64,000 nt of DNA. Source: Caenorhabditis elegans (Eukaryota; Nematoda; Chromadorea; Rhabditida; Rhabditidae). Where the stretch lies: contig NC_003284.9 of the NCBI RefSeq assembly GCF_000002985.6, positions 5,084,001-5,148,000 on the forward strand, given 5' to 3'. A program made the translations under genes and the position numbers. Below are positions 50,312 to 62,864 of this stretch, in pieces. Below the pieces are notes generated by a model. That model searched no databases. It was not told the DNA's origin and was given only the letters and a program-made list of their open reading frames with translations. Positions within the stretch are counted from its first letter, which is position 1. Every line of letters begins with the position of its first letter.

Positions 50312-53300
50312 ATGATATTATCCAAAATAATCCGTCCAGAAGTGGCTTTTAATGGTGAGTTTTTCAGATTATATCACTAACAATAAATCTAATTGAAGAT
50401 CAAACCGACAGAGGAAAAGGGCGGCTGATTGTCATTAAGAAGACTGAAAGTAATTTCTTTGTTTTGTAAAAATGATGGTAGCCTTATTGCAACTGACAGA
50501 TTTACAGTTTTGCAAGTTTTGCTGTCACAATTTACAAAAAAAAATTTCAATAACTAGAGTGCATTGAAACAATATTTAACTTTGTTGGGTATTTAGCCTC
50601 AATACAATTATCATAGACTAACTTGATTAAATATCATAATTAAACAATTCATGAAAAATTTAGATTTTTCGAATTTTTACGTGAAAATTTGGGTGGATCA
50701 CCAAGTTTTTAAACAATTTGGATTGTTGAAAAAATTTCGAAGATTGTTCAAAGTTTGAATCGCTTATAATTTTAAAATAGAAATAATTAAAGCAGAATCA
50801 GAAAATGAAAGACGAAGCAAACTTTTTTTGCCGGCATTCAAACTAAGGAAAAACAGAGTTTTACAAAGTTTTATAATATAAATTTTTTTAAATATAAAAG
50901 TTTTACTTTGATATTTGCAAATGATATATAAAGTAATAACCGAGTATAACTATTACATTTTTTTGAAATGTTTTTTATTCAAATATTTCATGACTATTTA
51001 CTTCCACCAAGACATTTTTAGTGACTGAATTTTTTTCAATTTCTGCGCCAGAGAATCGCCTAGTTTTGATTGTTTTTTTATAAATTATTGGAAGTTTTCT
51101 TCCTTTTTTAGTTGTACAAATCGTATAAAAAATTGCTATGACCGAAAAAAAGTTAGAAAGTTTGACGAGTGATGTGGATATTTTTTGCGATAGTTTGAAA
51201 TCATTTGAATAGTTTTATAAAATTCAATATAGTTATGTATACAGTCATTATGACAACTTTTCTTTTACCAAATGAAAATCCCGCCGGACTTTTGAGTGAT
51301 AACACAAGTAATTAAACCTAAATGACCAATTATCGGTACTTTCTTGAAATAAATTATTATTTCAAACATCACTTTTTTATTTTGAATTATTCTAGATATC
51401 AATATCATTTTTCGTAATTATCATTTATTTTCTCTTTTATTTTATTTTTGTTATGTTCTCTCCAGACCAAGTTCATATCAATGATCTTCAGTTTAGTTAA
51501 CAATAGAAATATATTTGCACTGTTTTGATTTTTTCTCAAACCACAGGATCCTAAATCAATTGATTATATGATTAGTGATAATATGATGTCTGCTGTAAAA
51601 TCAAAACACATAAACATAGTTAGATTTCCAAAAAACCCCCAGAGGGCAATTAGTGTCACACGTTCGAATTTCTGTTGTTAACGATGTTGAAAAAGCCACG
51701 TCGACAGGCCGAAATAAGAGTTTAGTCCAAGTTGCATTGAAAAGTCACGTGAATTGGAAGGACGCAGAATTGCGCTGTCATTTTGGATAGCCTATCACCC
51801 AGTAAGGCTTGACTAATTCTAAGTGATTGCAATGGATGTACAATTGAGTTAATGCAATTCTATGCAATTATAATTTTTAAATAGAATTTGATAAATATAA
51901 GCTTTTTTTGAATAGCTTCAAAAAGTAATGATGAAAAAAGAAAAATTAAAAATCAATCTCGTGACACGGCGTTTCTGTGGAAGTCTTGAGAACAGAGATC
52001 AGATGTTTCATGGTATTGTTTTCTTATAATCAATCATACTTTTCTCTTCAGCATTTATACCAAAAAACGTGTGCTTGATAAATGTGCGAAAGTTTGAAGC
52101 TAATTGGCATCAATTAATTGATTAACCTGTTTGTAAAAGTAAAAAAAGTTATTTCCTCATTCAGTTTATGACGTTTTTACAATAATTTTTATAAAACAAA
52201 ACGGATGAAAAAATAGAAGGATCTCTGAAAATAGTCCAAACAATATTCAAAAAAAGATTTAACCCACAAGTCATTTTAAAAAATACCGTAACGAGTTGAT
52301 CAGCATCAATAAAATGAATCCCATGTTCACAAAATGTTTTTTTGGTTCCGTTTGTTCCTTTCCAACTTTTTTTCAGGTAAAGTTAAACCCAAAAACTAGC
52401 CCGTTTCAGTTTTGATGTGCGGTTGACACTTGTCTCGCGTGACCGGAAAAATTTGCATTAGAATTGATATTTGTGATCATTGATGTAGGATTGGAGTTCA
52501 AAATACCAACAGAAAATATTTTTTCGACAATAGTTTGAAAATTAAAAAAAAACAGTTCAAGAAAAAACGGTGAACAATTTTGTTAAGAGATATCCAAATA
52601 TGTAAAATGCTGGCAAATGTTAGCAAAAAAGTTAAAAGTTGTTCTAGAAAGGTATCAGTAACTGCTGATTATATTTATAATTTTCTACGCACTTTTTGTA
52701 CCCGACACCTCACAGGTTCGCTTTCAAAAATTTTGTTCGAAACCCTGCATATTTCTGTTATAAACAATTTTGAATAATATAGCAGAACATTTTTTAGTTG
52801 AAATCAAACGGAATAAGTTGGAAAATTATCTTATACAAAAAAAGGATCCCTTGTTCGTTGTACATTTTTTTTTCTATTTGAAGCGTTCGAAAAGTTTCTA
52901 AACATCAATAATACGTTTGTTGTTTGAAAAGATTTATATTTCAAATATTCCAAAATAAAATATATTTTTTGTTGTTTTTTGATATTTGTATATCGAAATT
53001 GTTTCAATTCCAAAACAAAAAACTATCACCGTTCTAAACTGCTTATTTCACAATTGTTTGCATGTTTCGGATGGTAGGAGTAAAAATTTGAAAAATGATG
53101 ACTCACCTCCGGTATAAGGGGTGAGAAAAAAACAACGTTTCATCTCAGTATATATTTGTTGTTTTTTGATTCATTTATTGTTTTTTCTTCACGGCCAAGC
53201 ATTTAGTTTATTTGCTCTCGAAAACGCTAAACGCAAACTCTTTCTTCTCAACACTTGAGAAAAACTGTAAAGTGTTGCCAAAGAATGCAGAAAATAGTAC

Positions 53301-56300
53301 TATTTATATTTGTTTGCTTTTCATTTTACCTGATTGTTTCAATCTAATTAAAAATTGAAAAATCCCAATAAAAAGCGGAGTAGCATCAGTTTGCTGTGGT
53401 GCATTCTTTGTCTAAACACATTTATACTAGTCCAATTGACAATTATATGGAAACTGCTCAAAATAATATATGATAATATATGTGTTTTTATTTAATTTTC
53501 AATGAAAGTTTTGATAAACCGCAAAATTTTAAAATTTCGAGTTTTCCGAGTAATTAAGAGCAACATCGCACAGTCAAATCAGGATTGGGCATAAAATCAA
53601 ATCATTGCCTAAAATACTCAAATAAATTTTATAAGAATAAAGAACCACCGAGTAACTGCCACTTTTTGGCATTTCATAAAAAATTTCAAAAAAGTTTGAA
53701 TAGTTTTGGTATTTATGTTTGTTATTTTAGCATTGCAAAAATTTTTTAAACAAATTTTCAAAATTAACGAGTATACTACTATAACGAGTATAATACCTAT
53801 AAAATTCAGAATACATTTGAATTTACTACTATCTGACCCCAAAATCTCGCGTTAGGAGAATAGTCGATTTAAATTTGAAAATGGCGTCGTCCGTTTCAAG
53901 GACTTCTGTATAATTGTCCGTTTGTATGCCTCCGTCTCTCTAGTACCGTTTCTTCACAATGATCGCCGTGGGGTGGAAACAATATCTTTGTTCGAAGGTT
54001 TTCCACTTGGAAACATCTTTGTACCAACACCCAGACAAAACAGGAAAAACTTTCGCAGAAATTCGATTTCTGGAGACTGCAGCAGTGTTTGAAACGTGTA
54101 AGAAACAAAAAAATATATAAACTCAGCGTATCGTCTTTTAAAAAACTCTGACCGGTCTAAAAGTTGGAAACCAGTATGTATAAGTACATTTTTCCAGTTT
54201 CTATAGTTCAGGGCATTGTGAAAAGTAATAAAATGCACTATAGCGCGTGTGTGAGTGTTTTTACTGCAGAGATTAATCAATGAATCGGAGAAACCTGTTT
54301 TAAATAACCTCTCCCCTTGCCTCGGAGAACCTAGAGGGCTTCGATTTATTTCCAATCTAAATTTTTGAAAATTTATTTTCCATGATTACATTTTGAATTG
54401 TAACTTTAATAATACAGAAGCCAAAAAAATAAACGTATAATTCTTATTTTCCAAATCAAACAATTTTATCTATTAGTATTATATTAGTGAGGCAAATATG
54501 TTGGGGAGGAGCTCGCCAACTATTTTGCAGACGATAAGAAATGATTTCCAACACATTTATCATACATTTTAAACTTTGAACCTACCTCCATTTATTACTA
54601 TAATATCATTTCCATGATAGAAATCCAAGTCCAACGAAGTATCTTCCCTTGTCAGACCTCCTACATCTTTTCGATTTGCGTTTTGGTCTTTTGTGGTTTG
54701 GCTAATCTTTCTAATGTGCCTTCTCTACGTTTCCAATAGTTTCTTCTTTTTTGTCTTGTTTCTTTCTCCGTCTCGTTTATCAACTACCCAAGAGACAAGA
54801 TGATGTGAAAGTTTGAAATTTTGATTTCAAAATCACCATGTAGTTACTTTTGTTGTACTGAACTGAGTTTTGTTTTTTTTTTAAACTTCTCAAAACCTGT
54901 GGTCTAACCATTGTTTCTTATTTTTTGTAACAAAATGTTCATGTTAACGATCATTACTATTTATCACTGATTAAACTTCGTTTTTTTCAGAACCGGGTCT
55001 TTTAAACCTGGCTGCAATGTTCCAAGCTGGTGCCGACATGAGCGACACCAGCGGGGACGAGGATGAAACTGTCCCCGCACGAGTTGGACAGGCTGCTGGA
55101 AGAACCGATGACTCGGAAGTTGACAATGATGAGGGGAACAATTTTTTTAGGGTGAGTTGGAATTTGTTCTATAATGGTAAAAATGCCCTTAATTTTCAGT
55201 TCCAAAGAGCGGCTCCTGTCTACCCAAAAAATATGATCAATCATAATTTAGATGGCGCAGCAACTACTGGAATGCGTAGAACTACTAGTTCAATTGCGTG
55301 AGTCCTGAAAACTCAAAACGACCTTTACTTTAGAATAAAAAATTTTTCAGAAGGATCTCAATGGCTATTCGTCGTTCGCTGCGATTGCCAAGACGTGCTG
55401 AAACTAGAATGGCTGCTCGAGAAGAACAAGTTTTGGTAGAACCAATTGTAAGTTTTTTAAGAAAACTAAAATATGATAATTCTATTTACAATTGAGAACA
55501 AATTATTCCAACTTAAACTGAACAATTCGCAAAAGCATTTAGACAAATACAATTGGTAAATTGTCAACTTTACGAAAATTTTTAATTTGTTAAAGAAATT
55601 TAGAGCACTGCTGCAAGTTTAAGCAGAGATGCGCGGGGCAAAATCTCGAAAAGCGCCGAATGGAAAGTTTTCGGTGTTTTAAAATGAAGCTCAATAATTG
55701 TTATTTATGTACCAATTTGACGTGAAATGTTTCGTTATAAAAGTCGAGAAATAATTGAAAAACGGCATATTATAAAAAAAATTGTGTTCACTTTGAAAAT
55801 TAATGCCAAGACTAAATTTTGACACACTGAAAACTAGGGTTGTTTCCATTTGTTGATAAGGTTTGGTCTCTCTTCTCTGAGTTCGAACCCCTGTAATGTT
55901 CAGAATCGAATAATTCAAACATTATAAGAACATAAAAAATTTAGAATCTGTTTTTGTCAAAATTCCAAACTTATGGTAGAGTAAAATTGAGTTTTTTTAA
56001 CCACATTTTAACAGAAAGTTTGAAATATAAATATAGTTTAAATTTTTAGAAAAGTGGTGATTCGCCGGAAATCTTAAATTTAACAGTTTGATTAATTTTT
56101 ATAAAATACTTTATTTTATAAATTAATTATGAGCTTAACAAACAGATTACAATGAAAATTCAAAAAGATCCCGATGACCCTCATTACACCACACAGAATA
56201 TTGATATTCGGCCTCTAGTGTTCCTTTCATTTAACGAGATATACATACAAACAACAAAGACGCAGACAACCGGGGGAAAATTCATGAGGGGGAACCTCGG

Positions 56301-59300
56301 TTGCGTCGTAGTGGCGTGCACAACTACGGACTATTGACAGCTGCGAGAGGGAGAAAGAGTGGGCACATACTAGAGCCCAACACCCCCACCCCCCCCCCCC
56401 CCCCCTCTTCCTACTGAGCACCCAACTGCTCACCATTGAAACGGCCGCACAAATAGCCTTCTCCGTCAGGCAAGCGTTGTCCTTTTTCCGCTTCTAAAGA
56501 GAGAAAGAGCTCAATTTGTCAATAGATGGAACAAAGGCTTCACGTTTTGGAGCATTGAATTGCACCAAAACTTTGCGGTAGAAGTAGCTGGTTTTACGCG
56601 AGCGTCGGTGTTTGGTGAGTAATATAATAAGTGTCTAAACTTGACACCAATAAATAATGGAAACCACTTACGATTTGTATTATGAACATACATTTCTATT
56701 GATTTTTGAACCAAAACTATTATTTTTGAGAATAAAAACGTATTAAAAATGTGGTATTCAATTAAAGTTTTTATTTAGTCATGACGGAAAACGCTGGATC
56801 ATCGGTAAGAATAAATATGTGAAGTGTGGTGTTGTGGGATTTAAATATTTTTGGAGTTTTTCTTTGGAGTGATGTGCTATTAGTTTTAAAAACCAAATTG
56901 AAATTTAACAGAACAACATTTGCAGCCAGAAGGACCACTTTTCACCGAAAATACGAGAGACACGCGAATTGGTGAATCGAGTGTTCCGAATCTTCTCCAG
57001 GAAATTGTTGACAACAAACGCCTGAATCGATATGAAAAGGTGAGAACGTTTCTTTTTGCAATAAAAAATAGTTAAAAGCTGACATGAACTCTGAAAAGGA
57101 TGTACTATTTTGTTAATCCTCCCTATTCTTGAACTTCGAACTTGACCGCCAGTGTAATGGCGGCTGACTGTGTTTGCCGCTCGCCTCAAGAACTTTTTTC
57201 TTCTATGTGAGCATAGGCGGAGCCACCCTTCCTTTCTCTAGTTCCTGTAGTGTTTTACCGCAAGCTTCAGACAGTTCGGATTCACACCTTTTATCTTATT
57301 TTTTTTTTTTTGTTGCCGAATTTATAAACTAATAAAAACCTGAAAATGGGATTCGATCCAGTTAGGAATCCGTACTCCGAAGTGGAGTACTGTGAGGTTC
57401 CTAGGCCCGAAGCAATAAGCGAACGGCTTGAAGCGAAGAGAGAAAAAATTAACGAAATGCTATCCGAGTTTCTTGTTTCGCCAGAAGATTCTGGTTTAGA
57501 AACGGATTTTGATGAGATTTCTCAATCCAGGCCGCAAATTCGTAAAATTTCGGTAAGTAGTCGAAAAATGTGGCACTTTTTTAAAAACGAATTTAACGGG
57601 ATATACGGTTGTCTCAAACCTAAAAATATAAATTAAATTTTTTTAATGCGTTCATGCAAGTACGCTTTTGTATGCCTAGTCTAGTCCTTTGCACATTTTT
57701 GGAAAACTATTAACATGCTTTTTATTTGGATTTTTGGCGTAGAGAAACAAAATTTCTACACCCGCTAATAAAATTTCCACTCAGACTTTTCAAAAAGAAA
57801 CTAGAAAATAATACATTGTATAAATTTCGGAAGGGAAAATAAGTTTATCGAAAGTATTTGAGTTTCTCAAAAGGAGAAATAAAGTTTGCAAACTTCATGT
57901 TTTCCTTTTTTCAAATTTGAATTACTTTTTACCTAAATTTATCGTAACTTTGCAAATATTTTTTTCACACGTCAGTTTGAAGGCACACGCTGTTTTTCTG
58001 AGTGAGTCTCGCCACGATTTCAGTCATAGTAATTGCTACTTGTGTCACGTTTTTTTTTTCACGTTCTGATGCAGTTAGTAAAAATTTTACTTATTTACTT
58101 GTAGCTTTATTTTTTGAGAACACAAGGTTAAAAAAAATTGTCGTCTATTTTAAACTTGATCCCAAACAACAACAACAACAACAACAAAAGAATCCATCAA
58201 AATTTCCAAATGTGCTAATCCTTGTTGTTTTGCAGGTCAAAAAAATAATACGTCGAACGGACTGGCCGGTTTGTCACGAAATTCGTGCAAATCTCTGGAA
58301 AGAGCTGTGCAACACCAAGGATTGGTCAGGCAGCAAACGATTGTATTCTGATGAAGCAATCGAATATGATAGAATTAATCAAGGTATAGTAAAACTTTTT
58401 TCTCTGCTGATTCTTTACTTTACTCATAACTTGAGGCAAAACTTGAAATTGGAGTAAAGTAAAAGTAAGTAAAAACTAGCAACGTTTGAGCATGAGCCAG
58501 CTGATCGAGAGATTGCCAGTTGCAATGTTTTTCTTTGTTTTGTGGGAGGTGGAAAAGGAAAAAAGGGAACTAAAAGTAGAATTTGCGCATGCCGGGTTGC
58601 AAATAAACTTCCACACACATTGTGTATTTATTCCGCATGATGCGGTGTCAAGACTCATGTTGTTTACTCGACAATCAAAATTTCGAGGGAAATGCAAGCT
58701 GATTTCTTAGAGACTGTGTGTTGTTTGCTATTATGAACGCAAAAAATATATGAAAACAATAAGAAGGAAGTGAAAAATAAATTAAAAATTATTTTCCCAC
58801 ACCAATTCCACAAAATTTTTCAGGCAAAAAACAATCGCCTCAGATCCTGGCAGATGAAGGTGGAGTGCTCAGTAATTTTGATTTGAAAGAAGTCGGATCT
58901 GTGAAATTGATTCGGCTTCTGCTGATTATTGAGAGACTTCGTCCGGAAATTGTGTACGCACCAGTGAGTTTTGAATATTTTGGAATATTTTTTAAAATTA
59001 TAATAAAGTGAATAAAAAACAAAATCGATGTTCTAAAAAATTGCAGTATTAAGCTATAAAAATCAAAAAATAGCGGCTAATGCAAATTAGATTTATAATA
59101 AAAAGTAAGCATCGTGTTTTGGTAACTTGTAAATTTTCTGAAAATTGGAATTTTTAAAATTTTAACATTTATGAGAGAATTGCTGCGATTTCAAACCTTT
59201 AGAATATTCGAATGCAAATATTTGAAACACAATTAAAAAATAAAAGTCGTAGAATTGTTTTTTTGTTGACTTCCAAATGTATATAAGATATTATAGGTGA

Positions 59301-62286
59301 AATTAAATTTTGTACCACTTTTTGACTGTATACAAAAATTTTTTTTTTTTTTTCCTATTTTTCTCCGATTGATATTTACAATAAATTATACAAAATTAGA
59401 CTTCTAGTAATAATTTTTCAGTCAATCTACCCGTTGTGCTCATTGCTGCTCCATTTCAACGACGATGATGGTGACTGTTTTGCATGCATCAATTATTTGC
59501 TCAACACCAAGGTGGCATATTTTACTTAACTCCTTTATTCATATCGTCAAATTTTCAGGGCTATTTGATGACAGCACCTGTACAATGGGCCGCATCTAGT
59601 CATACAATTTTGGCACTTGTCAAAAAGCACAAATCTGCAGCGTACGTGTTGCTCAAAAGACGACTTGGTACCACTGACGACAGTGTGCTTGTGAAATGCG
59701 TAAGTGGGGGAAAAGTCTCCATGAGAAACGATTCGAATCTTAGAAATACAACTGAGAAGAGAATAAGCAAGAAAAAATTTAATGGTCCCCGTTCAGATAG
59801 AAGACTGGTTGCTATGGTTGTTCCAATATCTGCCCTTGCCCTACATCTGTCGAATTGTCGATTGTTATTTTGCCGAGGGCCACAAGTTTCTGATTCGTTC
59901 TGCTATTTCTATTGTCTATATTTGGTCGAAAGTGCATAAGGTAAGCCCTATTCAGGAGCTAAATAGACAAAAAAAAGATGCTTCAGAGAGGAATGGAAGA
60001 CTTCAGAGGAAAATCTCTTCAAGAAAAGATTGATTCAATTAAGAAGGAATTCCAGGATGTTGCCACTAACATTTCGGTAGGTTATCTAGAAGTTTACATT
60101 TTTCAAAGTTTGAGCAAATAACAATTCGAAATTATCACCTTGAGCTACTTCTTTGAAAAAAATCTTCCATTAGTATTGCACCCAAATTTTGACAGCTTAT
60201 CTCAGTTGCCATTTGTTTTATTAAATACTTGTTAATTGAAGAAATATTGTTTTTCTAGCATTATTACTTAGTCATCTATGAATATGTTCAAAATTGCCTG
60301 AGTTTTGACTTTCCAAAGTGAAGCAGTGTAGCACAATACTAAAAAGTACGGTATTCAATTCACCACCCCTACACCACACCTGAAAAAGTTTCTATTTCCC
60401 TAACGTCTGCAGAATACGGTCAACTGTAAACATATGTTTGGTGTTCCATCTTCGGACAATTCTATGCTCCCATTCTGTAACTAGTACACTTTTGTTACTT
60501 GTATACAACAGAAAAATAAGTCATACCTTTTGTTGTGGTACACCTAGAAATATAATAAGATTTTTGAGTTTTTCCCATTCTAACTGCAATTTTCTTGTCT
60601 AAGCAATGTCGATGCTAACTGATAAGGTTTTTTAAAGATTTATTTTTTAATTTATTTATCTAGACTGTTAATTTCAGGTGAGCACAAGCACATTTATTGC
60701 TACTGCCGTAAAGATTCGTAACTTGCAATCTGCCACAATTGCAAAGTTACAGGCTCAATTTGAAGATGAGGTGAGAATTTTCATCATTTCATTGGAAGTT
60801 CACTAAACTTATTTTGAATTTAATTTCAGTTACGTGACGAAGTTACATCTCGTCCTCGTCAGATCAAGAAAGTTCGTCGTACCATTTTCTGTGAAGCATT
60901 CAAATCATGCCTAGTTGATAATGGTGGGTTTTCAGAAAAAAAACTTTTAACTTGTGTTTGTTCAAAGTTTAGATTCTGCTGTTGAACTGATGTCATATAT
61001 GCCTCCGAGATTACAACTTGTGACGCCAACTTTGGCCTACCAGCTAAGCCAGGATGGTACCAGTTTCTACAATTTCTGGAGCAAGTGAGCATTAACAAAA
61101 TTGCAAGGTGTTTTATTTAAAAAAATATTTTCAGAGTTGACCCATTGGATCAAACAATTATCATTATAAAAAGTACATGTGGCGCTATTTTCGGAGCATA
61201 CTGCAGCTCTACATGGTCTGAAAGACATGACAGGAAAGAGAGGACTCGTTCAAAGTAAACAATAGCCTAAAAAACATTCTCAGTCCCGATTTTTTCAGAT
61301 ATTGGGGAACTGGCGAGTCTTACGTGTTTCGAATGAATAAAGAAATGGAGCTTCCTGAAATTTACACGTGGGTCGGAAACTCTCCGGATGTTTCGTCCGA
61401 TAAGTGCCCGCAGTATTTTATGTCAGCTACCGATAAGTCATTTGTGGTGAGTTGTGGAATGGGGATAAACCGACAGAAATTTCATAAAGCCTATTGCGAA
61501 CCGAAACTGAACAATTACTAAATTTAGCAATTTGCTTCAATGTTCACAAGTTTCACGTTTTTCTTTAAATGACACTCTTCAATATGTATTAGTAATTTAT
61601 CACTATTTTTCTCTTAGCCCTTTTTCAAAATTTTGAACTTGAAAAAATTATTTTGAGAAATCTGATTATGAATTATTGGTGGGTGGCGATTATTTTTAGC
61701 AATTCTGCAAAATTACTAATTGCGCATGTTGTTCAAAATATTTGTACTGAAAATCAGTATTAAAAACACAGGAAATTTGATCCATTTATCTGAAAAAAAA
61801 ACATCCATTTTGATTCAACCATTTGAAAAAGTGCAAAAAAATGGCCCGGAATTGTAGATTTTTGTTTTTTTTAGAGATTCGGTTTTCAACATCAACTTTC
61901 AGGACATTTTTTGAACATTTGCTCCAATATTTCAATTGAAATACATCATGTGATTTTCTGTATTTTGATACAAATTCATAACGATTACTGTCTTTCTATG
62001 CAAATGTTTGTCAGTTTGAGATATATTTTTTTTAATCAGTATTTTTCAAAGTAATTCAAAATGAAAGTCAGCAGATAATGCAGACACACTTTACGTAAAT
62101 TCAATATCCACCAATTAAGCTGAATTTCAGATTGGATCTGGAGGTCGTGATGCAATTCGCATTGACGAAGAACTTACCCATGGAATTACGGGTCCAAGCT
62201 CCACATTCAACAGCCCCCAGCTTTGTGAAGATGGTGCATTTGATATTTATGAACTTGAGGTGTTCCATGTTACTTCCAGCGACTGA
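50312..62286 (+). CDS. TBC1D24-like protein (TBC plus TLDc domains), long form
   Basis: Seventeen exons join in frame: 50312-50354, 54991-55151, 55200-55297, 55351-55447, 56926-57039, 58236-58383, 58824-58963, 59422-59511, 59559-59699, 59797-59940, 59987-60076, 60678-60770, 60830-60923, 60973-61084, 61135-61254, 61299-61446 and 62131-62286, giving 662 residues. The first 170 or so are form-specific, acidic then Arg-rich. A Rab-GAP-type TBC domain follows (TDWPVCHEIRANLWKELC; DWLLWLFQYLPLPYICRIVD), then a helical linker, then a TLDc domain running to the C-terminus (MSYMPPRLQL; GAIFGAYCSSTWSERHD; IGSGGRDAIRIDEELTHG). This order is that of human TBC1D24 (559 aa), which acts in synaptic vesicle traffic and oxidative-stress resistance. 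The usual TBC catalytic Arg and Gln fingers are not visible. The tiny first exon and its 4.6-kb intron are inferred from an exact phase match and good splice sites. Confidence 0.85.
50355..54990 (+). other. 4.6-kb first intron of the TBC/TLDc long form
   Basis: Mostly AT-rich. A GC-richer block at about 51640-51830 and another at about 53880-54350 stand out and may be regulatory. No coding exon could be joined in phase to the flanking exons. Confidence 0.45.
56389..56405. repeat. Poly-C tract (17 C) in the TBC/TLDc gene
   Basis: Seventeen consecutive C are preceded by ACACCCCCA, making a C-rich stretch of about 25 bases. The G-rich complement is on the minus strand. It lies in the intron before the second alternative first exon. 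Confidence 0.95.
56781..56804 (+). CDS. Alternative first exon 2 of the TBC/TLDc gene
   Basis: ATG at 56781 gives eight residues (MTENAGSS) and ends at a GTAAGA donor in the phase needed for the exon at 56926. TTTATTTAG two bases before the ATG is a good trans-splice acceptor. Read as an internal exon from the upstream exons it would give a stop, so it must be a start exon. The resulting protein would be 537 residues. Confidence 0.65.
57126..57192. repeat. Nested inverted repeat upstream of alternative first exon 3
   Basis: Outer arms are TTCTTGA (57126-57132) and TCAAGAA (57186-57192). An inner hairpin is CCGCCA-(6)-TGGCGG (57146-57163). It is GC-rich against an AT-rich background and lies about 155 bases before the third candidate start codon. 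Confidence 0.7.
57346..57552 (+). CDS. Alternative first exon 3 of the TBC/TLDc gene
   Basis: ATG at 57346 opens 69 residues (MGFDPVRNPYSEVEYCEVPR onward, with a charged ERLEAKREKINEML helix) and ends at a TCG|GTAAGT donor in phase with the TBC exon at 58236. No acceptor precedes the ATG, so this looks like a separately transcribed first exon with its own promoter (GC-richer DNA at 57140-57260). The protein would be 560 residues, close to human TBC1D24. Confidence 0.75.
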
Positions 62287-62720
62287 GCATTCACTCTGCC
62301 CAAGCTTTTGTTTATTTCCTTCCTCCTGTGACGTTCTCTTCCCCCAAATGTTTACATTCAACCTCTCCCCAGGTTATTGGTTATAGTGGATACTTAGTCA
62401 AAATCAGGGGCTTTTTCTGCAATAAGATTTTAGTCCTGTCAATTATTTTTCATTTTTAGTTGTGTTCCTGTTTACCTTTCCAAGTTTTTTAAAAAATAAT
62501 TTTTATATTTTTTGGTACATACCTTCCTCATTCTTAAGTATTGCCAATATTAGTAGTTCACTTATTTTCTACATTCCAACTTCTAGTCAATTCCTCGTGT
62601 CTGAGAGTTTTAGTGCTACGGCAATTGTTTATTTTTTGCTATTTTATGTTGCACAAAATTGTAATCAGAAGCTCATTCCAACTCCTCGCCTCCAATGTTT
62701 GCTTTAATTTGAATAAGGTC

Positions 62721-62726
62721 AATAAA
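62721..62726 (+). terminator. Polyadenylation signal of the TBC/TLDc gene
   Basis: AATAAA lies 435 bases after the stop at 62284-62286 and is the first good match downstream. Confidence 0.7.
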
Positions 62727-62813
62727 ACTTTTTAATTTAAAATTAAAATGTACTATTGTTGGGTCATGCCGATTTTTGTAGTATTGGATTATTTATTGAT
62801 GAAAAAATTATGG

Positions 62814-62864
62814 AAAAAGCGTTTGAACAAGAAAAAGCGTTTGAACAAGAAAAAACGTTTGAGA
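62814..62864. repeat. 18-bp tandem repeat, three copies
   Basis: AAAAAGCGTTTGAACAAG occurs at 62814-62831 and 62832-62849. A third, diverging copy follows (62850-62864). Confidence 0.9.

Noticed and set aside
53959-54097. Possible extra first exon of the TBC/TLDc gene (MIAVGWKQYL onward) with a GTAAGA donor.
   Set aside because: Joining it to the exon at 54991 creates an immediate stop, and the alternative donor two bases earlier shifts the frame to a stop as well.
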